NCBI GenBank assembly: GCA_013397845.1
Contig: VZTG01008661.1
Location: 1,147,237-1,211,236 of the forward strand
Length of the DNA: 64,000 bases
From: Melanocharis versteri
Taxonomy: Eukaryota; Chordata; Aves; Passeriformes; Melanocharitidae
Reading direction: 5' to 3'
Position 1 is the first letter of the stretch; the number at the start of each line of letters is the position of its first letter. Shown piece after piece: positions 1 through 12,895 of this stretch. The notes beneath the pieces are model-generated. The model was not told where the DNA came from and did not search any database. It was given only the letters and a program-made list of their open reading frames with translations. Made by a program: the position numbers and the translations under genes.

Positions 1-1938
1 TTTTAGGCCTGGTAGTATATTTATACTCGGCCTGCAAAGCCCTCTCCCTCCAGTCTACAGTCAGAGCACAATCCAGGAGTTTGTTTTTCCACAGCTATAC
101 TTATTTCACAATTGTATAACTATTCCAAAATTAGTTTTATAAAACAGTTTATCTAAAGCATATCACATATTTTTAACCAAAAACCTTGCAGGTGTAGAGC
201 ATGGAATGCAAGAAAACAATATGTCAGATTCTGATCCAGCACTAGGAGCAAAATGTCTTCATTAATGGAACGTGGATTAAACTCACAGCAGCTGCTCTGT
301 AATATTTATATTCCAGCCTCTCATGAACTTTTATTAAGGGACAAGTGAGATCACATTAACTGCAGGAAAAAAAAAATCCACACATTCACTTACCTCAGAG
401 TAGCCTAGCTCTAATTTTCTGGCTCTCAGCTGGCTTCCCTCCAAGTAAATTATTCATGTGGCTGTGAACAATGCTGAACAAGTAAGGTAGCACATAAGAT
501 GAGTTGCTACCTATTTCAAATCTTTGACTTCAACAGAAGCATCCACTATGTTTAATTTTTAATAAACATTTCTAAGAAAAATATAGGTACAGGCCTGGTT
601 CACTCTGGTAAATTAACTATTTCAGTGAAATCAGCTGCCTCATATGGAGCAGAAACTTCCCATGAAAACTGTAAGAATGCAAAAGGCGCTCCTTCTGGTC
701 CAGAAGACCATCTGAGATCCCAGCAATGGGTTTTAAGCTATTAAGAGATTGAAAAATAAATAAAGTTCTAGAAGTCAATACAGAACATAGGGTTCAACAT
801 CGTGTATTAAACAGTGAGAGAGCTTTGTAGTATAGGAGTTTCATAGCACAAAGCAAAGTGTTGAATCAAAAGACAGAAGAAACCGTGCTGTCATTTCAGA
901 GTCCCTTGCAGTGAACAAGTTCGTCTTCTCTCCCTTACTAAGTCAGACTCCAGAATTGTGATGTGATTACTAAAAGGGCCATCAAAGCAGAGAAGGGGCT
1001 GTAAAGCAGTGCTGTGTAATTCAGCTCTAAGAGTACAGCTTAAGACCATAGGAGTTTGCCTTGAGCATTTTTTCCTGAAGGTACCGGCTTTCAGCACCCA
1101 GCTGACAGCTCCGCAGGGGCTGTGAGTCCCAGCGCTGCTCAAAGCTTTATCAAACTCTGTCCAGTACTGTACGAGCTCTTAATTCCAGAGAACCACTCAA
1201 AGGTTATAATTTACACGGCAGGTCAAATCCTGAAAAACCACCTGCAGCAGCATTAGTCCCAGGACTAATTTTTCTAGAGCTATGGGCTGTTTAAAAGTCA
1301 GATTGTTAGAAGGCAGCACTGACTTCTGAGAGGTGTTACTGGTACCTGAGCACACAGCATGGAAAATGGTAACCAAAGGATATTCACAGATCCAATATGA
1401 GGCAGTAGTGCTGCCTCCACCAACAAAAATAACAAGCTTCTCCCTATTTATCCCCCCTCAGATTAAACATAGGGATAGCAGAGTTCTTAGCAGCACTGAT
1501 TGAGAGGCTGCAAATGACAGTCCTTTCAGTGACATTCATATACTTGCATTTAGACTTCTTTTGAAAGAGGATGTTTTCTGATGCATATTCTTCTCGCTGG
1601 CGTACTTTTTCCCTGTTTCAAGATTTTCTGACCTTTTTAAGTGTTCTGTTAAATATTCTCACTCTTAAATGTAAAACATCTTTCAGAAGAAAGGTAATCA
1701 ACTCTTTCCTTCCACCATATGATTTTCTAAGCGAAAGGCCACACTGGAAAAGCAATGATTCCTGCTTTATAATATTCCTGAGCAGCTTCTAGCCATGTAA
1801 GCAGAAACAATGAACTCCTATATCTGCTAGCATGTCTAAACCCATCACTTGAGAGTCTCAGGCAGAACTCAGGACTCACACCGAGTTCTGCTCAGAATCT
1901 CACACCCAACATTTTTGAGATTACTTTAAAATGTAAGA

Positions 1939-1974
1939 AATTCAACTTTCTTTGCTTGAAAGTGAAGTTGAATT
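1939..1974. repeat. Imperfect hairpin, 10 + 4 bp stem
   Basis: The left arm (1,939-1,948, aattcaactt) pairs perfectly with 1,965-1,974. After a small internal loop (1 nt against 2 nt), a further 4 bp (1,950-1,953 with 1,959-1,962) close a 5-nt loop. It is short for a microRNA precursor, and no flanking stem was found. It is probably a chance or mutation-generated inverted repeat. Confidence 0.6.
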
Positions 1975-3755
1975 GTTCTACTAATGGAATACGAAACATA
2001 ATTAAATTGAAATGTTACTGGCTTTGTATACAAACCAAAACATAGGATTTCTTTGGCCAAGGAAAGCTACTGCTGAGTAGCAGTGAGGGTTAATCTTGCT
2101 AGCTGTTGCAAAAGTCTGTATCCAAAATGTGCACAGGGTAATCCTGGCTCTAATTATTACACTGTACGGAGAGATCAGTCAACTTTATTCCTAGCAATTC
2201 ACTAACTTTTCTTTTGTGTAAACTTGGCACAGAAAGGCTTTTGCTATTGAACTAAATAAAACCCTCAGCACATGGCAATGGCCCAAGGGGACACTTTATC
2301 ATTTGTATATAGAGAGACATTTGATTATGGCTTAATTATACAATATGCTGCTATTTATTTTCAATCAGTCTGCAAACTCCATAATTGTGGATTATTTACT
2401 GATGAACTACTTACAATCCATTATTCTATTATGTTAATGTATTCAAATCCAAAAACATACAAACGTTTAATAACCTAGTTTAAATCAGTTGGGCTTTTAT
2501 TGGTCTTCAGGAAGGGAAGAAAGATATTTGGAAACTGACAATTTGGTAAGTCAGAGTTACACAACATTGCAAACAAGCTTGTTTTGTTTCATTTTTTTCA
2601 GTTTCTAAAAAATGTATAATTTATCATATCAGTATTATTTGCTACTGTACTTACAATCGTCATCTTCTCTGGATGGTATTTAATCACTTGCAGAAATCAA
2701 ACAAATAAGATAGTGGACAACATTTTCCAGAGTTCCAAACAGCAGGATTTTCCAATCATAAAATTTCTTCGCAACTACCCCCTTGGACTCCAAATTTTAA
2801 AATTATAAATTAAAGCTTTCCATTCCTTTCATTTCTTTACCCAGCTTCTCCCTAGCCCTAGGGAGAATTACTTACAATATTTGGATTTGAGCCAGAATCA
2901 GAGGTTTTCCTGAGTTCTAGCAGGACTCAAACTGCATTTTTCTTCATCTCCCTAAGCCAAGGGTACTCTGACTCTTCTGAAGTGGCATTTTACTGCTATG
3001 CAAAGATTTTAATCAATCTCTGGGTCACAGAGAAAAGGCTAGAACAACTCAATACGCTGAGGTTACAGGGCTGCATGAAGAGGCTGAAGTTGCAGCCCCT
3101 GCTTCTGTTCATGCCAAAGGTTATGGATTTATTCCAAAACAGCTCAGAGAAAAGTTGAATAAATATTTTACAGCCCAGATAACTCTGTAACCTTCAGTTG
3201 TGCTACAGAAGAGGGAGAAGGAAGCAGGAAATAGGTGATCCAATTCTGAATTATTTTGTCAGCATTTACTGATTTGTTGCACTGTGAAACCTCAGCAGAA
3301 GCACCAGACTCTGATGTTGAAGTAAAAGGAAGAGCCAAAGATGTGAAGAAAGATGGGTGCTGAAAATGCATCTAGAAGCACATTTTGACTTCAGTGTCAC
3401 AAACAAAATTTCCGATTTATGCAGCCACTTTCCCAAGCCCCAGATGAGATCTTTGGCAAATATGTTAAGGACATGTCAATGTATTTGAACTTGCCAGACT
3501 GTTTACCTTGCTTTTCTTAAAATCAGTTTCACTTGATTTGGAACCTTCTGTGTTCGCAGACTTCCAAGTCTCCTCAAATCTGAAAAGGCCACTTTCTTCT
3601 CAGAAATACCCACCAGGCAGTTGCTTGTTACTGACTTGATGGCAGTTCACACTGGCAGTGACACAAAACCAGGAGTCCAGGCTCTCCAGTGTGGTTTTAC
3701 CATGAAGAACCAACACTGCTTTCAGTCATCTCTTTCTGAAGGGCAATTCGTAACT

Positions 3756-3803
3756 TTTTAAAAGAGATTTTGTAGGAAACTATCCTACAAAATCTCTTTA
3801 AAA
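3756..3803. repeat. Near-perfect hairpin, 17-bp stem plus extension
   Basis: The arm 3,761-3,777 (aaagagattttgtagga) is the exact reverse complement of 3,783-3,799, with a 5-nt loop (aacta). After one bulged A at 3,760, four more pairs extend the stem (3,756-3,759 with 3,800-3,803). Total foldback is 48 nt with 21 pairs. No target-site duplication or known transposon end was recognised around it. It could be a template-switch palindrome, a tiny MITE remnant or a transcribed hairpin. Confidence 0.8.
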
Positions 3804-5238
3804 TGTCAGCCTGTTGACAAAGATAAAAATTACATATGAAACATTTCAGGTAAGAAAATATGAGACCCAACCCAACAATTGCCTCTCTTGCTAACTTCTC
3901 TTTTATGACTTCTCAGATGATTCCTCTATAATGTAGGCTGTAGGATCAGATGCAAGATTTATATAGTAAATTAACCGCATAAGCATGACAAAATAAATCA
4001 CTAATACAGTAATAAAACATTAAGTTAAAGCTTCAAATAAATGGTTTGTACAGAGGTTAGTAATTGAATACTAGATATTAGAAATGTATTATATATTCTA
4101 GTAGTATTTGTTATGGATGGTTACAGGCACATTAGTAGGTGTTATTGATCTGGCCAGTCTATAATAACTTCTAATGAATGATTTAGCCTTTACTAAAAGG
4201 TTATGACTCAAGTATCAACTCTTCAGACATTATTTGTAGATATTCCATAATGCTAAGCTTCATGACTATATCAGGTTTAACAAACTATTACTGCAGTTTT
4301 TCTGCCATTAGGTTTGCTGAAATAATTTCATCAACATCTGTACAAACTTTTAAGATCTTTTTAGTCATGGATAAAGTTATACTGTGCATATGAAAATAAA
4401 AATACTTACAATAATGATACTCATATTCAAAGAAGTTGAAATCAAGGAGTGCAGAATTTCAGTATTCATTGTAATTTAAACTGTTACTCTTAAGCTATAA
4501 ATCTGAGTCAAACAGGGTCTCACTTTGCCAGTTTGGTTTGCAAGGGGGAAAAAAAGCAGCTGATTTTGCATTTTCTACACCAGCTTTGCTCCCACCAGGA
4601 AGTGCACAGTAGGTCTAACTGGTCACGATGAGTGTGAGCATCAGGCAAACAGCCCATAAATGTCCCTTCAGGAGCACAGGGGCACATCTCTTCAGCTCTG
4701 CTCCAGTAGTTTCATAGTGAACAGAGCTTCGGAAAACAAAAGTGAATGATGTTCTGGAGACCAGAAAGCACGAGAAAATGTGATGGAATTTCTGCCTGAA
4801 CTGACGTGTAACTTCATGTATCAGATTGCTTTCTACTTATACAGATTATATATGTGTATACATATATACATGCATAATTTGTCATTCAGTTAATTTTAAA
4901 TATTTTATGATAATTTCTAGTACTTTTCATATCACAAATGAAAAACCAGAATATCTTTTACTTTTAAAAACTGATGTTTTTATTAAGGAAAAGCAAAACT
5001 GTCAGCAATCTAAACAGGGATCTATTTGGTTACTGAGGTATAATCAGGACCCTTATTTACACTTTAATACTTTCAGGACCTTAACATGCACCCAAATAGT
5101 GTTTGCTTTCTATTTCTTGAAGTTCCAGTTCTTCAAGTCATCTTATTTTGTGAGAATTCATAATGAAAATATGTTTCAGGCCTCAGAGATGAAAAATACA
5201 CCTCAAAAAAAGGTATCCTGAAATGCCTACTGAGTTGG

Positions 5239-5256
5239 TTTTTTTTTTTTTTTTTT
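5239..5256 (+). repeat. Poly-T tract (18 T)
   Basis: Eighteen consecutive T residues are followed directly by CAG, so the tract resembles a 3' splice-site polypyrimidine run. No open exon follows it (another CAG-GT occurs within about 15 nt), and it is best treated as a homopolymer microsatellite. Confidence 0.8.
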
Positions 5257-8200
5257 CAGGGCTTTTTCAGGTAGTTATCCTCCAGGATACTTTTCATCCT
5301 TCAGAAACATGAGTATTTCTTTCTGAAGAAATCCCTATCACTCCTCATTTTCGGGAAAGAATTTCAGAAATCTTAAAATAGGCAATGCAATTTTAGATGG
5401 CAGCAACTGTGTGAGATTAATTCCATTACTTAAACTACTTTTCTACCAAAATTGTTAATTAGGTATGTTTCTAGAAAATGTCATTAAAAGACGGCATACA
5501 GGTGTTGTTGATTCCTTTTCTGATTAAATGCAAAATTAATGTACTTGCAAGGGGTTTTTTTTGTGAATATATTTTTGTCATCATTTCATCCTCTTATTAA
5601 TACTTTTATAATTACACTCCTTCTATCCCTAAAGTATATTTTATCACTAATATTTTTTCATTTTCCTCAATAAAGTATTATTTTAGCTTTGTCTTTCTAA
5701 TTCATGTCTTTTACCCTGTATTCCCCAAATATTAAATTTCCATTTCAATCATATATTTTGGGTTTTTTGAATGTTTTTGAGGCTGAGTTATCTATTTAAA
5801 TACCCTCTTTATGCCTCATCACTGATGTCCTGCGTATAACAGATCTCAATGTGGCCCTTTGCATTTTTGGGTTATATCTTGGCCATTAATCTTTCTTTAT
5901 TGCTGTATGCTTAACAAACTGTTAAAAATAATGTTAGCTGGCAATGAAAAAGTGTGGTGCCCTTTAAGAGGCATTGTTTGAACTGATATTTAAAGATTTC
6001 TAATTCTCTGGGGTCAGAAAAGTAACGTTTTCATGTTTTTACAAGTCATTTTACAGCAAGTCTTATATTGTCCAGAAATGATGTTTAAAATTTCAATAGC
6101 TTCTGGTTCTCTGTGCCACGTCACCTTGCAATTGCCCCCAAATTGTTTCTGAATCACGTTTCCTCTGGCAAGGAGTGGTAGACCTCATTTTATATTACAT
6201 TGTACAATGTACAGTGCTCTCACCCCACTCATAACAATGTTAATGTCAGAATGAAAATGATAAAGCATAAATTAAATAGCAAACACATGTTTCCTGTAAT
6301 ATATCTTCTTTTGTTTTTTGATCCAGGTAAACAATTTCCTTTATCTCCTATTCAGATCTGTGTTTTCTTCCTCCCAATTTGCCTCATGAACACCAGAGAG
6401 CAGGCGTCTTGCCTGTGTCCAGACAGCTGATCTTGAACTTCACTTAACACAAAGTGGTAGTGCTCACTGCTGTTAAACAGCTTCTTATTTTAACCAGCGA
6501 GCTAGTTAAATAATGCATCTTCCTTCAGACTAAGGTTATTTTAGAGCTTTACAAACAAATTTCAGCTTCCAGTCGATGTTAGAAGAAAGAACAGCAAATC
6601 TTTCCATGGGATTATTGTAGTAAACCCTTAGTGAATTATCCGAACAAATAAACGTTACAAAATTCTGCCGTTGGGCTCCCCAGCCTCCTTCTCCCTAGCC
6701 TCTTCCAGCAAGAAGAAGGTTCCCTGGGTATATCAAATTCTCTAAAGAGGAGGCCATCCAAAAGCTACAGAAACCATTCCAATAAAATACAAGCCACTAC
6801 TTTCCTCTGGTGCAGAAGGGAGGCTACCAATGGGCCAAGGACCTCTCCATGCGTGGATCTTTGGGACATAAGAGCCCGGCCCAACTGATGGGTCAGTTAT
6901 TGAAAAATTTCCAGGATACATTTTAATTCTTTTTCCCTGAGAGATGGTTCCTGAACTGCAGACACCCTTTTTTTGGTGCCCAGGGACTGTTACAATGGTG
7001 GGTCACTGGCAGCAGGGGCAGAGACGAGAGGCAATGTGTGCATGAAGCAGAAGGTGACGTCCTCCAGGCAGCTTGAACAGCAACAGTGAGCACTGTGCAG
7101 GGCTCTGAGCACTGCTAGGGTGCTCTGCACATTTTGGGTAGGGAGTATTCTCACCTCTGTGCTGATGGATCATCCCTGGCATATTCTCTGTTCTGGTCTC
7201 ACTTGGCTTCCAAAACCCACCCTCTCAGCCTTCTTTGTGCGATCTTTCCTGCCTATTTCACATTGACATTTAATCAAAATACCAGGAAAAAACCAAAAAA
7301 TTTACAAAATCTTGTGTCTAGTTTCTTATATTTTTTGCTTCCTCTGTTCTGTGTATCACTTTCAGCACCCTTTTTGCTTATCTATTTCTCTTGCTTGCTG
7401 CTGAGGGCAGCTTCTCCTGCCATCTCCTCTGTGTGACAAGGGTTTTTTGCTAGAGTGAGGTGATGGATAGAAAAACACAACCAGATTTATTGTCACCAAT
7501 GATGCCACTGCACCACTGAAGTGCATGCAGTACTGATTTACTGAGAGGCAGGACATACTTCCCTGTGGCAAACTGAGCTAGATCCCTTGTATCATCTGGG
7601 GTGAGATGCAGTAGTTCTGCTCCATTGGCACTGGTGCACAGGCTTGCCCAGTTAGAAGAAAAATGAGGGAAAAAATCATAGAAGGCAAATAAAGTTAAGC
7701 ATTTTGTCTCTCTGTCCTGATGAATAAGAAGAAGAGACTGCCAAGGCGAACATTTTAAGTAAAATGTCTTCTAGATGTGTTTAATTTTCACCTTTGGTTA
7801 CAGGTAGAGTTTAAATAAACAGCCTGGTCTTTATGCTTGGCTTTCAGAGAGCTAAAGGAGTCCATCCTATGTGCTTAGTGCCAGCCTGTGAGATGTAGCA
7901 GATACTAATATTACTTTTTTTTCCATATAATTTCCCAATAATTGTAGCTAAATAGCACTGAAGCGATGCTAAACTTTCAGATTCAGCATTTTACTGGTGA
8001 TGTAGGTTTTTCAGAACTATAGTGTTTTTACACTGATCAGGCATTTTTTTAATCTGAATTCAGGTTTCTGCATATACTGAACAGTAATCTGCTTGGCTTT
8101 CCTGGTAATTATATGTCAGTGGTTCAGACTGCAAGGAAAACTGAAAAACCTGACTGAGTAATGACTAAAGTCAACATTCTTTGTTTTTGGCTGTGGATGC

Positions 8201-11200
8201 CAGGTAAGAGGTCTTAATTTTTTAACAGTTATATGAGAAATAATAGGCTACATAGTGCAAGAATAATGAAGAGAAAGAGTTGTAAAACAATCCCATGTTA
8301 AATGTCATGTACTCAGCATGTTAGGCTGATTAGATCTAGTGACAATATTTTTAAGACTTGCATAGGAAAGCACAACCTTTCATAAATTCTTTTCCTCATA
8401 TTTTTTTTTTTTCTTTTTCCCCTGGAAGAAAAGGCTTTGACTCAACTCTGGAATTGTATTGTAAAAACCTGCACACAAAGACTGTTCTGATATATGCACT
8501 TCAACCTCTGATCTAGATTTGAAAGGCCATTTGGACCTCAAGTTATAATTCTGCCTATAAAGAAACAAATTTCAGGGAGAGTGTTACTCAATTTGGCTGG
8601 AAATATCGAAATGACATGGAAAAACAATAGGTACCAAGTTCTCTCTGGTTTTACTGAGTAACTCTGGGAAGTTCTTGGAAAGTTCTGCCCTTTTGAACCT
8701 GAAACTGGAATTTGGCAAGGTAAGCTTTGGCACCTTGGAACATCTTTTAATTCTTAAAACAGATTGAGATAGATGCAGCCCTGCCCATTCGCAAATAAAA
8801 TGTAGCACTCTACTCAGTAAGAAAATGAGATTTGATTTAAAGTAATTTTTTCTTCCCCTTTCTGAGAATACTTTCCAAACAGAAAGATCTTTCTTTCATG
8901 CACACGATTCTATTCTCTCAGGGACTCCCTTATTTTACTGATCCCTTCTGAATACTTTGTGGTTTTTATCTCCTTGAATTCTTCTCACAGCTCCTTGCTT
9001 TCTCCTTCATCTTACCCTAACTCGTCCCTTATTCTGGTCATGGGAGGGTCTGTGTGAAGCTCAGTCAGAAATCAGTTTACTCCAAGTGAGCTGTCCACTC
9101 TTCAGGCAGACAAGCACCTGAGCTCTGTCTGAGCCATCGCTGTGTGGCCAATGCACCACAGCACTGAGTCAGACAGAGAGATCCTGGGTCCAGGGACAGG
9201 CATAGGGGCATCAGATCATCCCTGTGCCTCAGATCCTAATCAGGCCCTGTTCTCTAGGCACAGCTACCAACTGTAGAAAACTTGTGGTCCTTATGCTTTG
9301 GTCTGTGTCAGATAAAGAATCTTCCAAGTCCTCTTCACAGCACACTGTAAGATGGCATAGGATACAACCTATGCTACAAGACACGTGGCATAAATCCTTA
9401 TCTCCCTGCAGCCTGACTCTAAAAATCACACACAGATATAGTCCAAAAGCTTCCAGCTTGTTATTCTACTTCTTAAGTGAACTCTGAGATCTCTCCTACT
9501 TGAGCCTATTCTTCTAATAATATAGGGACTCACTCACTGTTCACATATTGCCAGGAGACAGTTTCTAGACTGTGGCTGACACATTCAGGCAGGGGCTGGA
9601 CAAAAGCACATGGGAACCCATCACCTCCTTTTGCAGTCTTTGGATGCCCTCTGTGTCTTTGTCTTGCTGGAAGATGAAGCAGTGAGGCCTGCCTAGTGCT
9701 GCCAGGATGAGATTATTCCATGCCTCAAGTTAAACACGTAAGCGTTTGAAGGATGGAGGTCATCATTCCTAAAGCTTTAATAAACTTCACAGTAGAAATA
9801 AGTTTCCCTTAACCCCTTTTATTTAAACAATCCATATTGTTTTATATAGAGGAAACTATCCAATGCAAATACAGCTAAATATTTTAATGGTTTACACATT
9901 CATTTTAGAAAGTTTTCTTTTAATTTGTTAACTTTTGTTCCTTTGAACCAGCTCAACCTACTTATTTAATCCCTTGAGCTTTCAAGGGACAGCTTGCAGA
10001 AAGTTATATACACAAATATAACAAACATTTCAAATAAAGCACAATGCATAAAGCAGAGAAAGGGAAAATTTGACAACAGCTGCTAGATTTAACACTAATA
10101 GTTTTGAAAGATTTTGGCTTAAAGGTTAAGAGTATCTTATGACAGTAAGCAGACTTTGTATATAATGTCAACAGCCCTGTTGCAACATGTCCAGTTTTAA
10201 TTTATTCTTGTTCGCTTGCATAAGACAAATAACATAATTATGTATGTCTGGTTCATGACATTCAAGTTGGAAAAAAATCAAATAAATCATGTTTTTTTTT
10301 TTTCAAGAATAGCAACTTCTAAAGCCTTTGGCCTACATCCCTTATTAACATTAGAGACATTTTTGTCTGAAAGTGATAACCTGAAAACTTGCAAGTATTT
10401 ATTTATTTTGATCAGATTTCATCTTTTTTGAGCCTTTTTGCTTCTGAATATGCTAGTGGTAACTAGTATCCTCTTTAGTCTTTTATTTTCTTTTTCTTTT
10501 TATATCCAAAGAACATTGCAAATTAAATCAATTGCCTGATTTGCAAAAAGTTAAGGCTCTAAGGGTTGTACTCATCAAACTTTGAGGCTCAATTTGGACT
10601 AGCTAAGTATGCTGAATATTTGGATTTTTTCTTATTCCCTGCTTATATTGTTCTTATAGTGGAAAAATAACACAAGGGATATTAAAACTATTTTTCAGTC
10701 ATATATTATAGCATATACCACATTTCAGTGTGTTTCCTAAGATTAGTCATCAGTAAAAATTTTTATTTGCCTATATGTATTAAAAAAGAAGGAAAAAATA
10801 CTCTTTTTTAGTCATATTTTTATCTGATAAAGAGCAACGTCACATTAATCCACTCTGAAGCTTTTTACATGAGAGGTGAAATTCATATCATATGATTTTA
10901 GATGCGATGATTTAGATGTGCAACACAGATAATTAGTATCAACTAATTTTAATCTTCTATTAAGATTATATTTTGTACAATTAGACACTTCTAGAGGATG
11001 ATATGTGCATCGGTCTGGGGGAAAGCTGGCAGAGCCTATATGTTTCTTTTGACTCTGAAGGAAATCCAGTGTGTGGTTTACTTCAGATATATAACTTCCA
11101 GGAAGATTTAGGTAGCTGAAGTGAAACCCACTCCAGGTGGAGATTTGTACTTTTAACATATATTACCATATCTACTTTGAATAAAATTAGCAATACATTT

Positions 11201-12872
11201 TAATGGTTTCAAATAATGCTTTTCAGACCTTAACAGGGTGAACTAGGGTTTAGAGTTTTTTATCTGCATTTGTTCTACACAAAGGAACTACTCTGGCTTC
11301 AGTTGAAAATTTCCTGAACTAGAGGAGATTAAACGAAATCAAGATCTCAATAAGGGAAAGATGAGATAGTACTAAGATGGATTGCAAAAACAACATCTAG
11401 TATAGAATGCATAGGCTTAGCATGAAATGTGCATGGAGAGCTTGGAAAGTACATTAGTGACATGTGTCTGTGTAATGGTTCCAAAGCATTTTCTTTTGGA
11501 TGATATTAAGATTTTATAAAGCAAACATATGCTCATGCTAACACTGTTTTGAAGTGAATGTATTAATGCAAAAATGTCCAAACAAATATGCCAGATTTCC
11601 TCAGGGTTTGACTCCCACAGCAGCAAAAGAAGTAGTCCAGAGTATTTGAAGCGCTTTCCATGGGAGTATTTTTACCACACCAAAATGAAAGCAGGAGCAT
11701 TGTGCCGTTGTGGCATTGCAGAAGCCTCCACAGCAAAGCCATTGCTGCAGCCTGGAGGGGGGAGAGGCCAGGTGTCCTTCTTGGGCATTAGATGCAAGAG
11801 AACCAGGGTGGGTTTGCTTTACAGAAGGGAATTGTAAGAAATTTCATGGCAGAGAACATGAAAACCTTCTAATTTATTAGAAGAGAGCAAGAGAAAGGCT
11901 AATCCATGCCTTTAGTGGGCAGATCTATGCCTTTGCAGGCATATCAGTGCATGGTCACTGTATTGAATCAAAAGAAATTGGGCTCAGTACGAGAGCTAAG
12001 GCAGGACCTCCCCATCACGTTTACCAGCACAGACACAGGAGCTACAGGTTCTCCAAACCCCAGGAACCTGCACTCTGTCAGGTAAAACCAAACCACCTCT
12101 ATTCTCAGAAACTGAAAGACCTGTGAGCAGACACAGGATGATAACGTCGCTGTGGCTGGTTTTGTTTCTTGGTATTTCACAACAGTTATGCAAATGACAT
12201 TTTGTGGAGAAATATGTTTTCAATAAATAGACTTGTTTCTTGGTTTGCTATCAGTTCGATCCTCAGACTTTCCCACTAGGTCCAAATCTGCCATTAGGAA
12301 AAATGCTGGTAAACCTAGGCTGGTGAACCCAGGCAGGCAGGGTACCAACCCCTGGATGTGATCCTGTGATGATTAGAAGGTTAAGCCAGAGTTTTGCAGG
12401 CAGAGGACTGAATCAAGCACTTATTAACCAGATGATCTTGTTACTCCTATAAAGAGCCTTGGATAAAATTGTACATTTAAAACTCTTTATCTGCTATATA
12501 TGCCAGACTTGGATTTACTAGAGCGGAGAGAGAAGAAATAGAAGAGGAAATGCTGAGGGAACTCTAGCTGCTCCCATTACTACTCATTAGTTCAGCACAT
12601 AAAATTTCAATCCCTGCTGCAAGCCCAAGTTCACTGCCTCTCCTTCCATTTTGGGCCTTTATTCCCTGCCCAAATAAGTCCAATACTATCCAAAAAAGTG
12701 TGCAGATATATATTGGGTGGAGTTCATGGTTTATGTATGTGTCTGAGTATAAGTACACACATGTATAGATACATATTCTTTTATATATCCACATTATCTT
12801 TCCTAATAAATAATTTGCATTTCTTAATATTTTTTTTCTGCCTTTTCCTGGGTAAAATGTTAAATTACTGGG
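5257..12872. other. Noncoding DNA without recognisable genes
   Basis: No gene, RNA gene or transposon could be identified. Homopolymer T runs occur at about 8,401-8,412 and 10,292-10,303. The segments around 6,660-7,130 and 9,000-9,700 are somewhat richer in G+C than the rest but hold no frame with a recognisable product. A textbook splice donor (CAG|GTAAGAG, GT at 8,204) is present, but every frame upstream of it is closed. Confidence 0.65.
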
Positions 12873-12895
12873 TTTTTTTCTTTCTTTCTTTCTTT
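12873..12895 (+). repeat. (TTTC)n simple repeat
   Basis: A T run continues into about four TTTC units on a polypyrimidine background. It is a short tetranucleotide microsatellite and is likely to vary in length between individuals. Confidence 0.75.

Larger units (their letters stand above)
1..5238. other. Noncoding AT-rich single-copy DNA
   Basis: No gene or recognisable transposon is visible. Frames on both strands are broken by stops at the density expected of AT-rich noncoding DNA, and the longest (131 codons, 4,826-5,221) has no domain and is low in complexity. Two hairpins lie here (1,939-1,974 and 3,756-3,803) and are listed separately. A short TA/TG-alternating stretch occurs at about 4,845-4,876. 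This could be intron or intergenic sequence. Confidence 0.7.

Noticed and set aside
4826..5221. 131-codon open frame
   Set aside because: AT-rich, low-complexity translation without any recognisable motif; it ends just before an 18-T run.
8064..8203. Exon-like interval between a T-rich acceptor and a perfect CAG|GTAAGAG donor
   Set aside because: All three frames contain stops, so it is not coding; without transcript data a noncoding exon cannot be claimed.
12250..12275. tRNA B-box-like sequence (agttcgatcctca)
   Set aside because: No A box, cloverleaf or T run at the right spacing, so it is not a tRNA gene.
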